A program made the position numbers and the translations under genes. A DNA stretch of 64,000 nucleotides. Source: Agelaius tricolor. Taxonomy: Eukaryota > Chordata > Aves > Passeriformes > Icteridae. The notes below the pieces were generated by a model that was not told the DNA's origin, did not search any database, and worked only from the letters and a program-made list of their open reading frames with translations. This document shows, piece after piece, positions 38,799 through 51,150 of the stretch. The first letter of the stretch is position 1. The number at the start of each line of letters is the position of its first letter. The stretch lies in the NCBI GenBank assembly GCA_023055355.1, contig JALJCS010000015.1, positions 16,729,516 to 16,793,515 of the forward strand, in the 5' to 3' direction.

Positions 38799-41682
38799 AT
38801 TCGAGCTGGAAATTCCTCACACCATGGGCAAAAGAGTGGGAAACCTGCACTCAAAACTCGTGGGGGAAAAAAGCCACCAAAAAAAATATTTATGATATTC
38901 AGATGCATGGAGGTAACAGAAGAGAACAACAAAACCTTATCAACAGTCAGAGATGCTTCCCAATCTCCTCCACTCCATGTCAGGCTTGCTACAAGATGTT
39001 TTTCAGGTGAAGAAAGGCAAGTGCTTCCCTAGAGTTGTGTTGATAACCTAGCAATGACAAGCCTTATTCAGTTTTCTTTCATTTTCACCTTTTTATCTTA
39101 ATAAAACTAAAGCCAAATTTCAAACAGGGAAAGGAAAGACGTTTTTAACAAAATAACAGAGATAATGGTTTTTCTTACATTTCATACAAGGATGTGCTGA
39201 CAGCTGATTGCTCAGTGCAGAACTATCAAAAGAGGAGGAAATGGACAGGCACAGCCCTGGAGCCCCTGGACACCCCAAACATCACTTGGAGTACTTTCAG
39301 CTTGGCACACTCTTCCCCAATAACTTAATTTTGCTGCAGAAACAATAAAACACTTTTGCTCTTGTAGCCTTTCGGGATAGCAAAGTTCAATCCCTGTTGC
39401 TTCTATAAAACTCTGAGTTAGTTTCTCAGATGCTGAAAGACTGGGAATTGAGAATATTCACAGTGTGACTACTCCACAGAGTTTGTGGACAAAAAATCCA
39501 AACTGTACTTTCTGTTCATTGCTGAATACGTGACTGACCAGCAGCTTGATTTACAGTGACAGCTCTGCATTAAAAATTCAAACTTTTGTACACCCGAACA
39601 CAATTTGTATCTGTCAGTATTGTGTCAAAATAATCATGTAATACCAAATAATCATTTCTATTAGATATTTATAAGGGCTGTGGGCTAAGAATGGATTCTA
39701 AGCTTTCAGCTACTATGCCACATTTCCTGCTTCTACCCAATTTCCTTGGAGACTGTTGGGATAGAAATAAAAACATAGAGGAAAGGAACTGAAAGACCAG
39801 CTGTCTGGTCATCAGCAGCATTACAGTTGGTCATGGATGAGTTCATTGCACTTCACAGGCCAACAAAACTGAAAACTTCTGGAGATACCCTGCAGCATTG
39901 GCATAGGAGCTCGTGTAATAGCTGGCAGACCTTTATAGTTGGTTGTAATCAAGATTATTCCTTATGAAAAGAAAAGTTCTTCCTGAATTGAATTGATCTG
40001 TACCATTTCATAATGGCTGGCAGCAAACAAGGATTGTTTACAGCACTTCAGTGGAGCTCAAGTCCTTCAGTGTGTCCCTCAGTGTGCTTCACTCCCTTCC
40101 TGCCTCTGCCTCGTTACACAGGTTCAATCAGCAAAGAACAAAAGCAAATTTCATGTACTTACCAGCAAAATTGCCTTCCCAGTTTCCATGTAGAGAATTA
40201 CATCTTCTATCAAAGCTTGAGGGAAAAAAAAAGAAGAAAAAAAGCTAATTTTTTGAGTATTTTTTGTCTTTCAGTTGACTGTTTTTTCCTCAGTCTTAAC
40301 TATAAATGCAGAAATTAGTTTAAACAACAGTTAAATGCAGGCACCTGAAGTATAAGCTTCTCACTTTTTACTTTTCCAGCAAATATTTAAACTTCATTGC
40401 ACAGCTAAGCATTTGCAAGATTCCAGCCCTAGACTAAGAGGAATTTCTCCTTCTCAAGCATTATCACTTTGTTCCTAATACTGACTTCACTACTCTATAT
40501 TAAAAGAGTAACTACAGTGTTTGGGATCTCAATCCTCAGCTCATTCTGAAGTACCCAAGAAAGTATTTTAATTTCTTAAGTGTCTAGCTCTGATACAAAG
40601 CTCTCTGCATGTCTGTAAAAGTCTGTGTGTTTCAGTCTTTCATGCTGAGCATAAATAATGCTTCCAAGAATAATCCTGCATCATGCTAGCTGTCATTTTG
40701 GCTCCAGTTCAGTATTTTCTGCAAAGCTGAGCTGATATTTTTATTGGTTTTAAAAAGACATATAGGCATCTTACATCTATGAGGGAAAGCAGTGGTCTTG
40801 AAATAAGCCTTGAAAATTAAGAAATAGCAACAGTGCAGCAAAGTAAATAGAAAAATTTGTCCTTTTCCCTTTTCTAAATCCCTGTCATTGCCAGTCCAAT
40901 CACTGAGGATAGGATCACCACTATCCCTTACAGTATGTGCTGACTTTAATTGCACTGTAATAGCAAGTCACTAATACCAACAGTAGGACCAGGTTTATAT
41001 TGTATCATCTATAAGTTTTCATTTAAGAGCATCTACAGGCTGTATTAAAGCAAAATTGCCCAGCAGATGTTCCAGGCAGATTCAATAATCACACACCAGT
41101 GCTTCCAATTGTTCAAAAAATGAAAAACTATCTGTGAGTAAAGTTCATTTCCAAAAATTTACACCTCCAGACTTCTCCCTGTAACTGAGCTGCACAGGTG
41201 AAGCAATGCACTGGCTAAGCTGGGCACATGTGCAACAACTCACACAGCTCACACATGCCAGTGTCAGCTCTAGGCCCAGGGTTCTTGACTGCCTTCCTCA
41301 GCATGGCATGGGGAGCTGGATTAACTCCTAAAATAGTAGCTTTTGAAATAAAGATACTGTTTTTCACGATATTTTCTCCCTTTGCTCATAAACCAGATTT
41401 TCAATTCAGCTGCACACTTATCTGAACATGGCAACTTCAACACATGATTTATGCTGGCCCCTGCCAGTCTGAAACTTAATAAATGCCTGAAATAATATTG
41501 TTGCAATAGATAAGGCAATCCCACACACTGAAGTTATTTTCTCTCCAACATAGGGCCAGCAACTGCATTAAATTATGTGCTGATACATAGACATGGTTTC
41601 AAATACAATTGTGTCCTCAAAGAGATGCAGATACACAACTAGCTTGTTAACTTATTCTTAAAATATCTACCTAAAAGAAATT

Positions 41683-41697
41683 AAAAAAAAAAAAAAA
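41683..41697. repeat. Poly(A) tract, 15 A
   Basis: A clean run of 15 A. No retroposon body recognised upstream. Confidence 0.85.
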
Positions 41698-42239
41698 GAT
41701 GGTGCTGCTTGCTTCCCAAATTTGCCAATTCAAAAGCAGAGCAATTAAAAGCCACCTCAAGGACAAAAACCCAAGAAGCTTCATATACAACTTCAATAAA
41801 ACTAATCACCTTCTCTTATAAAGACAAATAATGGTCTTTTGAAACACATCAGTGATATTTACTAAGAATAGAGAAAGAGTTCTTCATGTTTTGCACACAA
41901 AATTTGTTCCCTTACTGTTTTGGTGAAAGAGAACAGAAACATGTGGGTAAATTATTTACACCACAGCATCATAAAAGTGATCTACACCAAGAGAAAAGGT
42001 CTAGATTTCTTCTGAAGATGATTTACACAATGATCCCAGTCCAGCAAGTCTGGAAAGCTGCTGCTGCTGAAAGCTGTGCTCTGCACACCCACACAGCACG
42101 TAACACCTGGGGGCAAACAGACAGCAGAGCAGGAAACATTTACATGCAGGGAAAAGACAGAGGCTTATTACTAACAACAGTATCTCAACTGGTATCTTTG
42201 GGATTTAATCAGTATCAGCCTCAGCTTTACATCAACTAA

Positions 42240-42860
42240 CTAGAAAACCCCTCTGCTAGGACAACTAGGGCAGCTTGGGTTGGTCTTACCTCACCTCAGA
42301 GGCCCTCAGCAGAGCTCAGCGACAGACTGTCCCCAGCCAAAACCACTCCAAGGGCCCTGGGCCCCTCAAGGGCATTAATTAAAAATAACCCAGCCCAGCC
42401 CAGCCCAGCCCCACCTGGGCTGCCCCTGTCTCTGGGCTCTGTTGGTCCCGCTGCCCCTCAGGGTCTGTCCTGGCCATGAGTTGCTGGTCCCAGGATGTCG
42501 CTTGTGCTGCTCCACAGCAAGGACAGAGCAGCAGTAGCCAGGACATGGCAGTGAAGATGGGTCCACCCAACAATGGGACAGGGAATGGGGTCATGGGGGG
42601 CAGAAGGCAGAGCCCCAGGGCTGCTCTCGAACATGGCAACTCTGAAGCCCCCTAACAGGGCCATGGGGCATCCTCACAGGACACTGTGGTGTCCTCTTGT
42701 GTCCCCTCTCCTCACAAAACCCCTTGGAGGGGTTGTCACACCGGTTGTTATGAGCACCAGGGGTAAAACATCCTCTGCCCTCTCCAAGGATCCCTCTGGG
42801 TAGCAGCAATGAGTGCAGTAGCTCCTGAGCACAACATGGGATCCACCCGCTACCATCCAT
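42240..42860. other. GC-rich island of unknown nature
   Basis: About 600 bases rich in C/G (many CCC, GGG and GCC words) sit inside AT-rich surroundings. CpG dinucleotides are few, so it does not look like a CpG-island promoter. The minus strand has overlapping open frames of 86, 108 and 116 codons, explained by the scarcity of A/T stop words rather than by protein-like content. A CCCAG microsatellite lies at 42389-42411. It could be an old, unrecognised transposon or a GC-biased recombination patch. Confidence 0.5.
42389..42411. repeat. (CCCAG)4 microsatellite
   Basis: Four perfect CCCAG units followed by CCC, within the GC-rich island. Confidence 0.85.
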
Positions 42861-44999
42861 GAAGGTGCTGTGAATTTCAACACCTGTGTCACCTGCAGAC
42901 ATTTGGTTTGTGGCCATTCCTTGGAGCTCTCCATGTGATATAGTTTTTCATTCAAGTTAGTGGAAAGCAGAGCCTTGATGTAAGTATTCACTGAAGAAAT
43001 AAGTGCAAGTATCATAATCTTCATGTAATTTAAGGAGTTCCATACAGTTACCTATCCCCCTTGTTTAACTAAACTGTTTACCTCAGAACCAGATCTTGAA
43101 CATCTCATTATAGAGAGTGAACCTGTGTGGCACTGAGCCATTGCTTTTACAGGCACTCTTTGTCCAAAATTCTTCATATACACAAAAACAATCACTAGCA
43201 ATTCACTCCCACCTCTTCCTCTGAAAAGTTATGATAGAACAAAAACACCAGACAGTAATACCTACTAAATAGTGTTGATCTTCTACTGTGGGAGCCATTC
43301 CCCAACTTATTTAAATTGTGTCATTGTGTGTTGTTGCTGTAGGAGGAAGACCAAGTTTCCCGTCAGGCCAGCTTTGGCTTTGATCCAATGATTGTCAGCC
43401 AAAAGTGAAACTGGTCACAAAATCAGTTTTCAGAAGTCAGGTTTCACAGGTTAATCTCTTTTAATCTTTCATTTACAAATGAGACAGCTTTGTGCCATTC
43501 ACCTTGCCCATAATTTAGTTGACCTCCTTCACTTTTACAAACCCCAAAAATCTATTGCACCAGCAGCAGTTTAGCAATGGGAGGTAACAACACCAAGAAG
43601 GAAACCTAAATGTTATTTAGTCTTTAGAAATTGTGAAAAATTTCATTTCTATGTCTGGGCATTTTAAGTAAAATGCCCTTTGTTCACAGAATAGATGATG
43701 CAGATCAGAGGGAAGCATGCACCCTGGCAAATGGAAACTGAAAAGCTGCTTTGTGCCTGCACTTGCTCATGTCAAGACATGGCTGTTCAGTAAGCTGAAA
43801 TGCAGTCTGGTTTCAGAATGAGCACAGTTTCAGCCATTTCTGTATTCTGTTGCAGTAAATAGGATCCAATGAACATTTGGAATAAGCTGCAGATGAGAAG
43901 TGAACAAAATCCAGCACTTAGATAATACAAATGATCTTTTTTGAGTTTTCAGACTGATACATTTCTCAAGGCAAAATCACTATTGTAATTTCACAGAAAA
44001 AATAACCCTATTTTCTTATGTCCTGTTACTTGGAAATGTTTCCTTCTTGGCACAATATTGGTCATGTGTGCCTTCCCACTCAGGTGTAGAGCTGCAGTCC
44101 ATCTTTCCCTGTGCTATTTTACTGAGGCAAAGCTCAGGTGCAGCTGTGCAGACATAAGACAATGATGTGCTGCTTACAAAGGCTGGTTTGGATTCTCTCT
44201 GTCCCAATCTTCATTCACAAAGTAGGAAATTCATTCCACTTTTTCACACATTAAACTGTTCACAGCAAGGTACCAGGTGCCCCCATGTCCTGTCTAAACT
44301 TCACCATCCTCAAAACTGTAGAACATGTGGCCCAAGTGGAGCCAATGGACAGGACCAGTGCAGGAATTTTGGGGTTAGTTGATCATTTAGAAACGTTTCA
44401 ATACCAGATGCCAGCTGTGAATACAAGAGAGTCTGTAGCTGTGAGGTTGCATTCAAGGTACCAAGGAGTTGGATTCCACAAACAAAACCTCAAAGTGTGT
44501 AGTCAAAAATTTTTGTTAGATCTCAAAATATACATAAATAGCACTGGTCCAGCTAATCACTTCAAGCCTTTCTGTAGAAAATTTCATTTCATTTCTGTGT
44601 GAAACATTTCAAAGAAGTGTACAGTTTTAATCACAGTAAAAATAGTCCAACCAGTGGTGCAGAAGTTTCTTATGCTGGTTAGGTTCCCTGAATAGATGAG
44701 ACCCTCTGTTCTACACTAACATTAACGGCTGTCTTTTACTAAGATTTTTTTTTTTTGTAATAGTGTGTGTGTGTAATACTGTGCAGGTGAACAAGCAAAT
44801 GAAAGATTCCTGATACAAATATTGCCTGTTATTTGATTTAATGCTCAAAGTAGATTTGTTCATTGAAATACTCTGCTCAGTGAAACTTGTTTATTCAGAA
44901 AATCTCATAAACTGCTGCTGTCTCCCTCAGTTGAGAAGGATCACAACACAGCATTTCTAATGAAGGATTTATTTGCCTTTCTCTAATTTGGGTGGCAAA
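42861..44999. other. Non-coding DNA, no gene seen
   Basis: Apart from a T12 run and a short GTGTGTGTGTGT stretch near 44746-44775, nothing is recognised. A 105-codon open frame at 44285-44602 has no splice or family support. Confidence 0.6.
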
Positions 45000-45350
45000 C
45001 GCAAAGAGAATTTGTCCTAAAGTAAGCATAACTCAGCTTTAATCTAAGGGTGTCACAAGTGTCAACTCATTTTCGTGTAATTATTAGACCTTGGAGGATC
45101 ATTTAACATTTACCATTTTCATTGAAAGTGCTGTATTTGTTGAAGCAATCATTTAGACACAAGGTCATATAAACTTGACACTAATTCATCGCTGCTTTTA
45201 AGTGACTCACTGTTTAATGCTGTGATTATATAGATATTCTTATGCTAATGCAGTGCTTGGGAACACCTGTTTGTTTCCATAAAACATCAGTTTCAATCTC
45301 AGCGTAATAAACATACGACACAAAGGATCTAGTGGGTCATTCTGTGCACT
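45000..45350. promoter_or_regulatory. Candidate conserved non-coding regulatory block
   Basis: This AT-rich stretch carries many recognisable words. GGTGTCA at 45049-45055 is repeated as AGTGTCA at 45058-45064 (nine-base period, T-box/E-box-like). GTAATTATTAG follows soon after, and ATGCTAAT at 45242-45249 is one base away from the POU octamer. Several CpG-containing words (CATTTTCGTG, AGCGTAATAA, ATACGACAC) persist despite the AT-rich, CpG-poor background, which fits constraint. Function is inference; no alignment was available. Confidence 0.3.
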
Positions 45351-48221
45351 TCCCTACACTATACAATGCAGAATTATTTTTCAAGTGATGACACAGATTT
45401 TACATAATTCAAATGATTAGGGAAGTTTTTGAATAGTCTAATCTCAGGTGGTTCTTTTATTTCTTTTACTCCTTTGCCTCGAATTCTTTACCTGGCATTC
45501 CCTATTTTTAAATGTTGGTTCTCTTTTCACAATCAGACTCTTCAATTTAAGTCGTATTATTCTGTTTTTGTATTCCTGTCCTGTCCATCTGGAAGACACA
45601 ATACAAATGTATGCAAAGAGAAAATTGCCTTGCCAGCTTGTAATCTATTGTCTTTGTTACTAGGTCAAATAAATTTTTTATTAGTGAAACAAGCTTATTA
45701 ATGCTAAACAGTTTTACGCTTGTAGGATTACTGTGAATCCTGGTTTTAGTTTCACTAGTAGCCTATTAATAGAAAAAGATTATTAGACAAATCATCAATA
45801 AACAGTGTTTCATTAAACCATCATGAATTAATCTTGACTTATGTGGTCATATTTTAATAGCTGGGATCAATACACTGTGTACCACCAATTGTCAATATTT
45901 GGCCACTGATTGGAAGGGATTGTTCCAAGGGTAGTTTTCCTTGCCAAGTGCAAACACACCACGTCTGCCCTTTGATTGCTCTTGGTATTTCCCTGGGAAT
46001 GTGTAATTTCTGTCCCTGCATGTGCCAAATGCTACAGTGAAAGTGTGGGTTAGATTCTTGCAGCCAAGCTACAAACTCACCATGTTTCAAATGGTGAAAC
46101 ACCTGAACTGGTTAAGTACTGCAGAATGGAATTTCACAGGATGTAAGAGCCTGATTAGGATCTTTCAGAAGTTTCATTAAGTCATTCAATGTCTAATTTC
46201 CACTGATTCATATAAATTATACTGTAAAACATATAGATACCTGACATCAACACAACTCCTTTCTGCTACAAAACAAGAAAAAACATAGAGTTGATTTCCC
46301 ACTTAGGATCTGCTGTATATGAAGAATATTCAGCTTAACTGAATGATTATTAGAAAATTATTTGTTTGCAGGTATTTCAATAAATAGAACACTTGATAAG
46401 TCTACAACAGCTTAGTATTCAGATGTTCTTCATCAGCTCCCCATGAAAGCAAGGAGCACAGCAGAAAGTATTGATCCTCAAAATGATCTAACCTGTCTCA
46501 GGATCAGATCAAAGAAACACAAAATTATGGTTACTCCAGTCAATATTTCTGTTAGAACAACAGTAGAATTGTATGTCTATTAGAATTACTTTTATTCTTC
46601 AGAAATGCAACTACCACAGAAAATGCATTTTGAAAACAAGTATACGAAAATATAACCATATATTCACCACATGTCTGGATTTTAACAATAGAGAGTTTAG
46701 AGTATTCAAGCTTGGAGACAACCAAACAAGTCTAGATCTGAATAATGCTCTGGTTTCCATGGGTTCTCACAAAGGAAAACTAGACAAATATACATCTCAA
46801 GTAATGAAATGTGCAAATCCATTTTAGCTCCAAACAGATGCAAAACCCCTTTTTTTTTTTTTTTTTTTAACTATCATTATTTTTCTCTGGTGTGCTCTCA
46901 TGGTTTCCTCATCCTGGGTGGGATCTGGGTCACAGATGTGCAGTATTATCACTGCATGGTAACTGCAATTACTTTCCTTAAAACAACCTGTTTCTCATTC
47001 CTGTTAAATACAAACAAATGTTAAATTTTTTGTTGTGTCTCTAGAACAGGAAACAAGGCGGGGGATGAACCATGGTGAAGCTGTGGCCAGTGACCAGTGC
47101 AAGGTGAATTTCAGGCAAAGTGGAAGCGACTGGTTTAGGCTGAGAGCACAGAGTCTGCACCAGCACATTGGGTACCACTGGTATGCACAGAAGGCAAACA
47201 AAACAGAGAGGAAGCTCTGAGGATCTGCTCACCTCCCAAAGTCCTGATCCCAGAGCAGAGGTGCTGTGGTAGGTGTGTGGCACCTCCCCTCCCTTCAATT
47301 ATCTACCATGTTGCTACGAAACCAGTGTGGGTGACAGAAATCTGGCACTGCCCTTAAATGCTAACATCAGTCAGCAGCTGAAACCAAGGTTAATTTTTTG
47401 GTTTAGTTTCTATTTTGGAGTATAAACCTAATGCATTTTTTAAATCATGGCTTTTGCTCATTCATTTGAACAGAGGCACTTGCTTCTCATTTTGCATTTG
47501 CCCTTCACTTATTTTTAGAGGTGACTTTTTGACTAGCAACGATTAAAGCACACTGACCTGAATATAAGTGGTGTAAAATGTGAAGCCTTTTTGCTAAAGG
47601 GAGATCAGTTGTTCAAAGGCTCAATTGTATTTTACTTACTAGAAGGTGGCAAATGAACCACCTGTGATTTATATTAAGTGGCTTTTGGATAAAAATGACA
47701 ATACAGGAGTGCAGCTTCTTAACTCTCCAAAGCAGATATGCCCCTTCCAAATTCACTGGATACTTTCATAAAATGTTTCATTTAAAATAGATAATGTGAA
47801 ATAGCTTCCAACTGAATTGTTTCCAAAACTTCCCCAGGCTTTTAGAATTAGTAGGCGAAATCTGGCATGCTTAGAATTTATCCATAGTAGAAGTCTATTC
47901 AAATCTTTTCTGCTTTTTTAGTGTCTAAATGGGGTTCTCCATTTTGAATAAACTAGTTAGTGAACTGAAAGAAGTTCTCTGCACCTGCAGAAGTGGCTGC
48001 AGATCTCGAAAGTTTTTTATTGTATCAAGTGCTGGCTTCCAGGTGCTTCTCTTGTGACTTTTTTTTTTTCATCTGGTTTGAATATCATTATCGATTCTTA
48101 AAAGCAAATCAGCTACTTACTAAAAGAGTTTAAATATAGTATAGTTAGGCTTTATACAGATTTTTTATCTGTAATCTCAGGTTTTATACAAAGTGCTTAC
48201 ATTTTCTAACTGTTTGAAATA
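45351..48221. other. Non-coding DNA, no gene seen
   Basis: Contains a T19 run at 46850-46868. Open frames are at most 90 codons and unsupported. A GC-richer patch at 47040-47300 has overlapping short frames on both strands. No repeat family was recognised. Confidence 0.6.
46850..46868. repeat. Poly(T) tract, 19 T
   Basis: Uninterrupted run of 19 T. On the minus strand it would be a poly(A), but no retroposon body is recognised beside it. Confidence 0.85.
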
Positions 48222-48241
48222 TACAAATATATATATTTGTA
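48222..48241. repeat. Perfect 20-bp palindrome, AT-rich
   Basis: TACAAATATATATATTTGTA is its own reverse complement over all 20 bases, without a spacer. The sequence to its right (GATATATAG) continues AT-rich. The AAATAT/ATATTT words also suit forkhead or MEF2-like binding, but a mutable AT palindrome is the simplest reading. Confidence 0.8.
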
Positions 48242-50727
48242 GATATATAGATTGATGCAAATGCCATTGCTTTTGTTTTTGTTTTATAAACAAAAAGTTT
48301 TGAGAGGAGTAGATGAATAAAGATTATTGATCAGGAAGTAAGATAAAATATTTTAAGTAAACATTTTTATATTTTTTTCCAGCTAAGACACAGCTCCTGT
48401 TTGTCAGAACATATGTGATTAGTCCTCCTATGATAATATCTTTAGAGACAGTGATGTGGTTCTACTTGTTGAGCCAATATTACACGTTGATATCTAGCAT
48501 CAAACACAACATTACACTAAGTAATTTTACTTGAAGTGTGTAATTGTCATGACTGAAATGTTTCTAATGTAGAGCTCCCAGCTGTGGTAGTTTCAGTTTG
48601 TGTCAGAGAAAATCCTAATGCATCGATCCAAATATTGTTTGAGTATCTTGATATTCAGAAAAGCAGTAGAAAAGCAAAATGCTTATAATTTGCTTTAATG
48701 GATATTCAAGCTATTCTTGAAATAAATAATCCCCTTTACAATTCTTACATTTGTTTGAGGAAAAATCAAACCTCCTGGGAAATTGTAAATCAGCTGTGTA
48801 TACACACACCTCTAAATTGTCCCAACGAAGCACAGCAAGCACAATTACACAAACCAAAGGACACAAGTGACATTCATGGCAGTAAGGATGAACTGGATAT
48901 GAGCTTTGCATCTGAGGATGAGCAGAAACAAAGTGCAGAGTTGGATCTGACCCTGTGCTTGAAAAAACATCCAGTCATACTTGTTCTGCAAATCATCCCA
49001 GGTTATGTAATTATATTTAAATTTTATCAATTATTTTAACTTTAAAGCTTTAGATTGCCTTCAGTACTTTGCAAGAAAGGGTTTTTTTACCACATATAGG
49101 AAGGAAGAACACCAAATATGTGAGATGGCTATGAGGATGAAAGGAAAAATGAATCTGTTGAATACTGCTCAGGGAGCTTTGCTGTACATCACATGAGTTG
49201 TGGCTGGGTTATGAAACTGATAAATCACTGAAAGTCTCAGTGGAGATGGAGTCAGCAATCTCCTATTAGGACCGTGTTATGTATCACTCAAAACTTACAC
49301 AAAGGGGAATATCAAAGCCTGGTGGTATTTTTTTTTTAAATCTGAGTGTTTGCTCTGTGTTAGCAGAGCAGTTTGGAAAAGCTGCATTTCACTGGACGGT
49401 CTGGGAGAGCTGGTCCTGCCCCTGGGAGCTGCAGGGTTCCTGAGCACTGAGATCTCAAAGGCTGGCAGTAAATCCCAGTGTGGGCAGGGGGGGCCACAGA
49501 AGGTTCAGCACCACTGCAGAGCGAGAGGAACTCAAGGCCAAGAGGCCCAGTGTGATGGAAATTCAGCCCAGCAATCCAGCTGGGCTGGACTAGCCAGAAT
49601 TTTAAGGATATGTAAACCCACAGGACACAGTGGCACTTACTGCAGTCATGGCTCTACCAGAAGAATTTCCTCACCACTGGAGGGAGTTTTAATTGTGCAC
49701 TGGAAAATAACCAACTTGAGTTGTTTGCAATGAAGCAATATATTGGCATGAGGCAACGTTTTAAAAAAATAAGATTTATTTGTTATCTTCTCTGCTTCTA
49801 TTGTGATAATTTAAAAAATTCAACCTGCATTATGATGCATTCATTTATTCTACTAATATCCTGGCACATCAAACGCCTACCAATTCAAAGCCCAGATTTT
49901 TCATTCCAGCACATACTCAAAACTGCTGCTGAATTCCAACTATTATTAATGTGTATTTGGGCCTAATGGTTTTGTTTCTGTGATTTTTTCTAGCAGCATT
50001 CAATTCAGTGGAGGTTTCACTGTGTAAGTTCAGAAAATTGGCAGAATTACAGTCCCTGTTACACTTTTCTGTTGTCAAAAACAATATTGCTGTTGCAATT
50101 TCCAGAATCACTGAAAAATGTCCTTCAGCCCCAAGAACACAGTAGTGCCTTGCAAAGAGAAAAGCTGGGTATCTGACAATGTCCTTTCATTTTTGTCTGT
50201 CTGATACATGTGTTTGTTCCCTTTACAGACTTTAATCCAATATTTATTAAGCAGCTGATGATTGCTGTGGCTTGATAAAGCCCTCAAAAAGACTCTTTAG
50301 CCAGATCATTAAAATTAAACACATGTTAAATCAATCTTACTGAAAAGTGGTCTTTATGTGGCAAAATGGCCTTAAGCAGATGCGTGCAGCTCTCCAAGGG
50401 TCAAGCACTGCTCACAAATGAGTTTCTTTCCCTGTTCCTATGAGAGGTGTAGATGCAGATAAGAGGGCAAAGTTTGGCCCCTCTATAATGATGTGTGTGG
50501 CAACAAAGGCTCTGCAAACACATGGGCTCAGCTGTGCTGCTGCCAGCTCCTCTTGCAGGGCCAGCTCTAGTTTCCTTGAAAGCACTGCAGCATTATACAA
50601 TTTTGGCAACATCTTCACCAGGGAGCAGAAATTGAAATACTCCATTTCATTCCCTGGTAATTTGTTCCTATTCTCTGTTAGCAAAAGCAAGCTGAACACG
50701 TGTAAACTTCTCATTTAGGTCTTTCAG

Positions 50728-50795
50728 TGGAAAATGGAAGTAACAATAGTCAAGTCTCTAATAGTCCCAGTGGAAACCCTTACTCAGCACATTGA
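50728..50795 (+). CDS. Candidate last coding exon, C-terminal tail of an unidentified protein
   Basis: A pyrimidine-rich stretch ending TTTCAG at 50727 gives an acceptor. Entered in phase 1, the phase left by the exon at 31227-31358, the frame encodes VENGSNNSQVSNSP and then SGNPYSAH, ending in TGA at 50793-50795. The joining codon would be G plus TG, a valine. The Ser/Asn/Pro-rich composition suits a disordered C terminus and resembles the upstream exon in style. The phase-0 reading is also open for longer, to a perfect GTAAGT donor at 50862, giving WKMEVTIVKSLIVP and more, so an internal-exon reading cannot be excluded. The gene is not recognised. The link to the first exon is inference. 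Confidence 0.4.
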
Positions 50796-51150
50796 TCTGA
50801 ACAAAGGTGACCCCCTGAAAAGGAATGGGATTGTCCAGACAGAATACAAGGAAATAAATTTGTAAGTTATTTGAACCCCATTAAAGTGTTACACCAAGTC
50901 ATTTAAGCTGTCATTTCTGTGAACCAGCAGAGACTTTAATAGCTGACAATTAACTGGGGGGACGTTGAGGAAAAAGTAGCATGGAAGAGATTTTTTAAAT
51001 AGATTTTTTTCACAGATGAACATTTTGTCAAGGGAATGTTGAGAATGTCAGGAACGGCCGTTGTTCATTGAACAGCAGTGCCTGGGTTGAGCTGGAACAT
51101 GTCAGTAAGGAAACCTGCCAAGGAATAAATAATGTCACTGTCATGCATTT
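50796..51150 (+). other. Possible 3' untranslated region with polyadenylation signals
   Basis: If 50728-50795 is the last coding exon, this follows as 3'UTR. AATAAA hexamers occur at about 50852 and 51124, with another at about 51205. No strong GT-rich downstream element was picked out, so the true cleavage site is open. Confidence 0.25.

Larger units (their letters stand above)
37196..42239. other. Non-coding stretch right of the CR1
   Basis: Open frames of up to 117 codons (38239-38592, 41886-42239) lack splice borders and family signatures. A CTCF-like motif lies at 38785-38798 and an A15 run at 41683-41697. I recognise no repeat. Confidence 0.6.
31359..50727 (+). other. Predicted intron between the two exon candidates
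   Basis: If the exons at 31227 and 50728 belong to one transcript, these 19.4 kb are removed as an intron. It starts with GTAATC and ends in TTTCAG, preceded by a pyrimidine-rich stretch. The CR1 inside it is antisense to the proposed gene. Besides the repeats listed separately, it holds two blocks that look regulatory (31530-31900 and 45000-45350) and a GC-rich island (42240-42860). Open frames within it (up to 117 codons, for example 38239-38592 and 41886-42239) have no support as exons. The linking of the two exons is inference. Confidence 0.35.

Noticed and set aside
42591..43024. Overlapping 108- and 116-codon minus-strand frames
   Set aside because: They lie in the GC-rich island, where stop codons are scarce, and two overlapping frames are open at once, which argues against coding.
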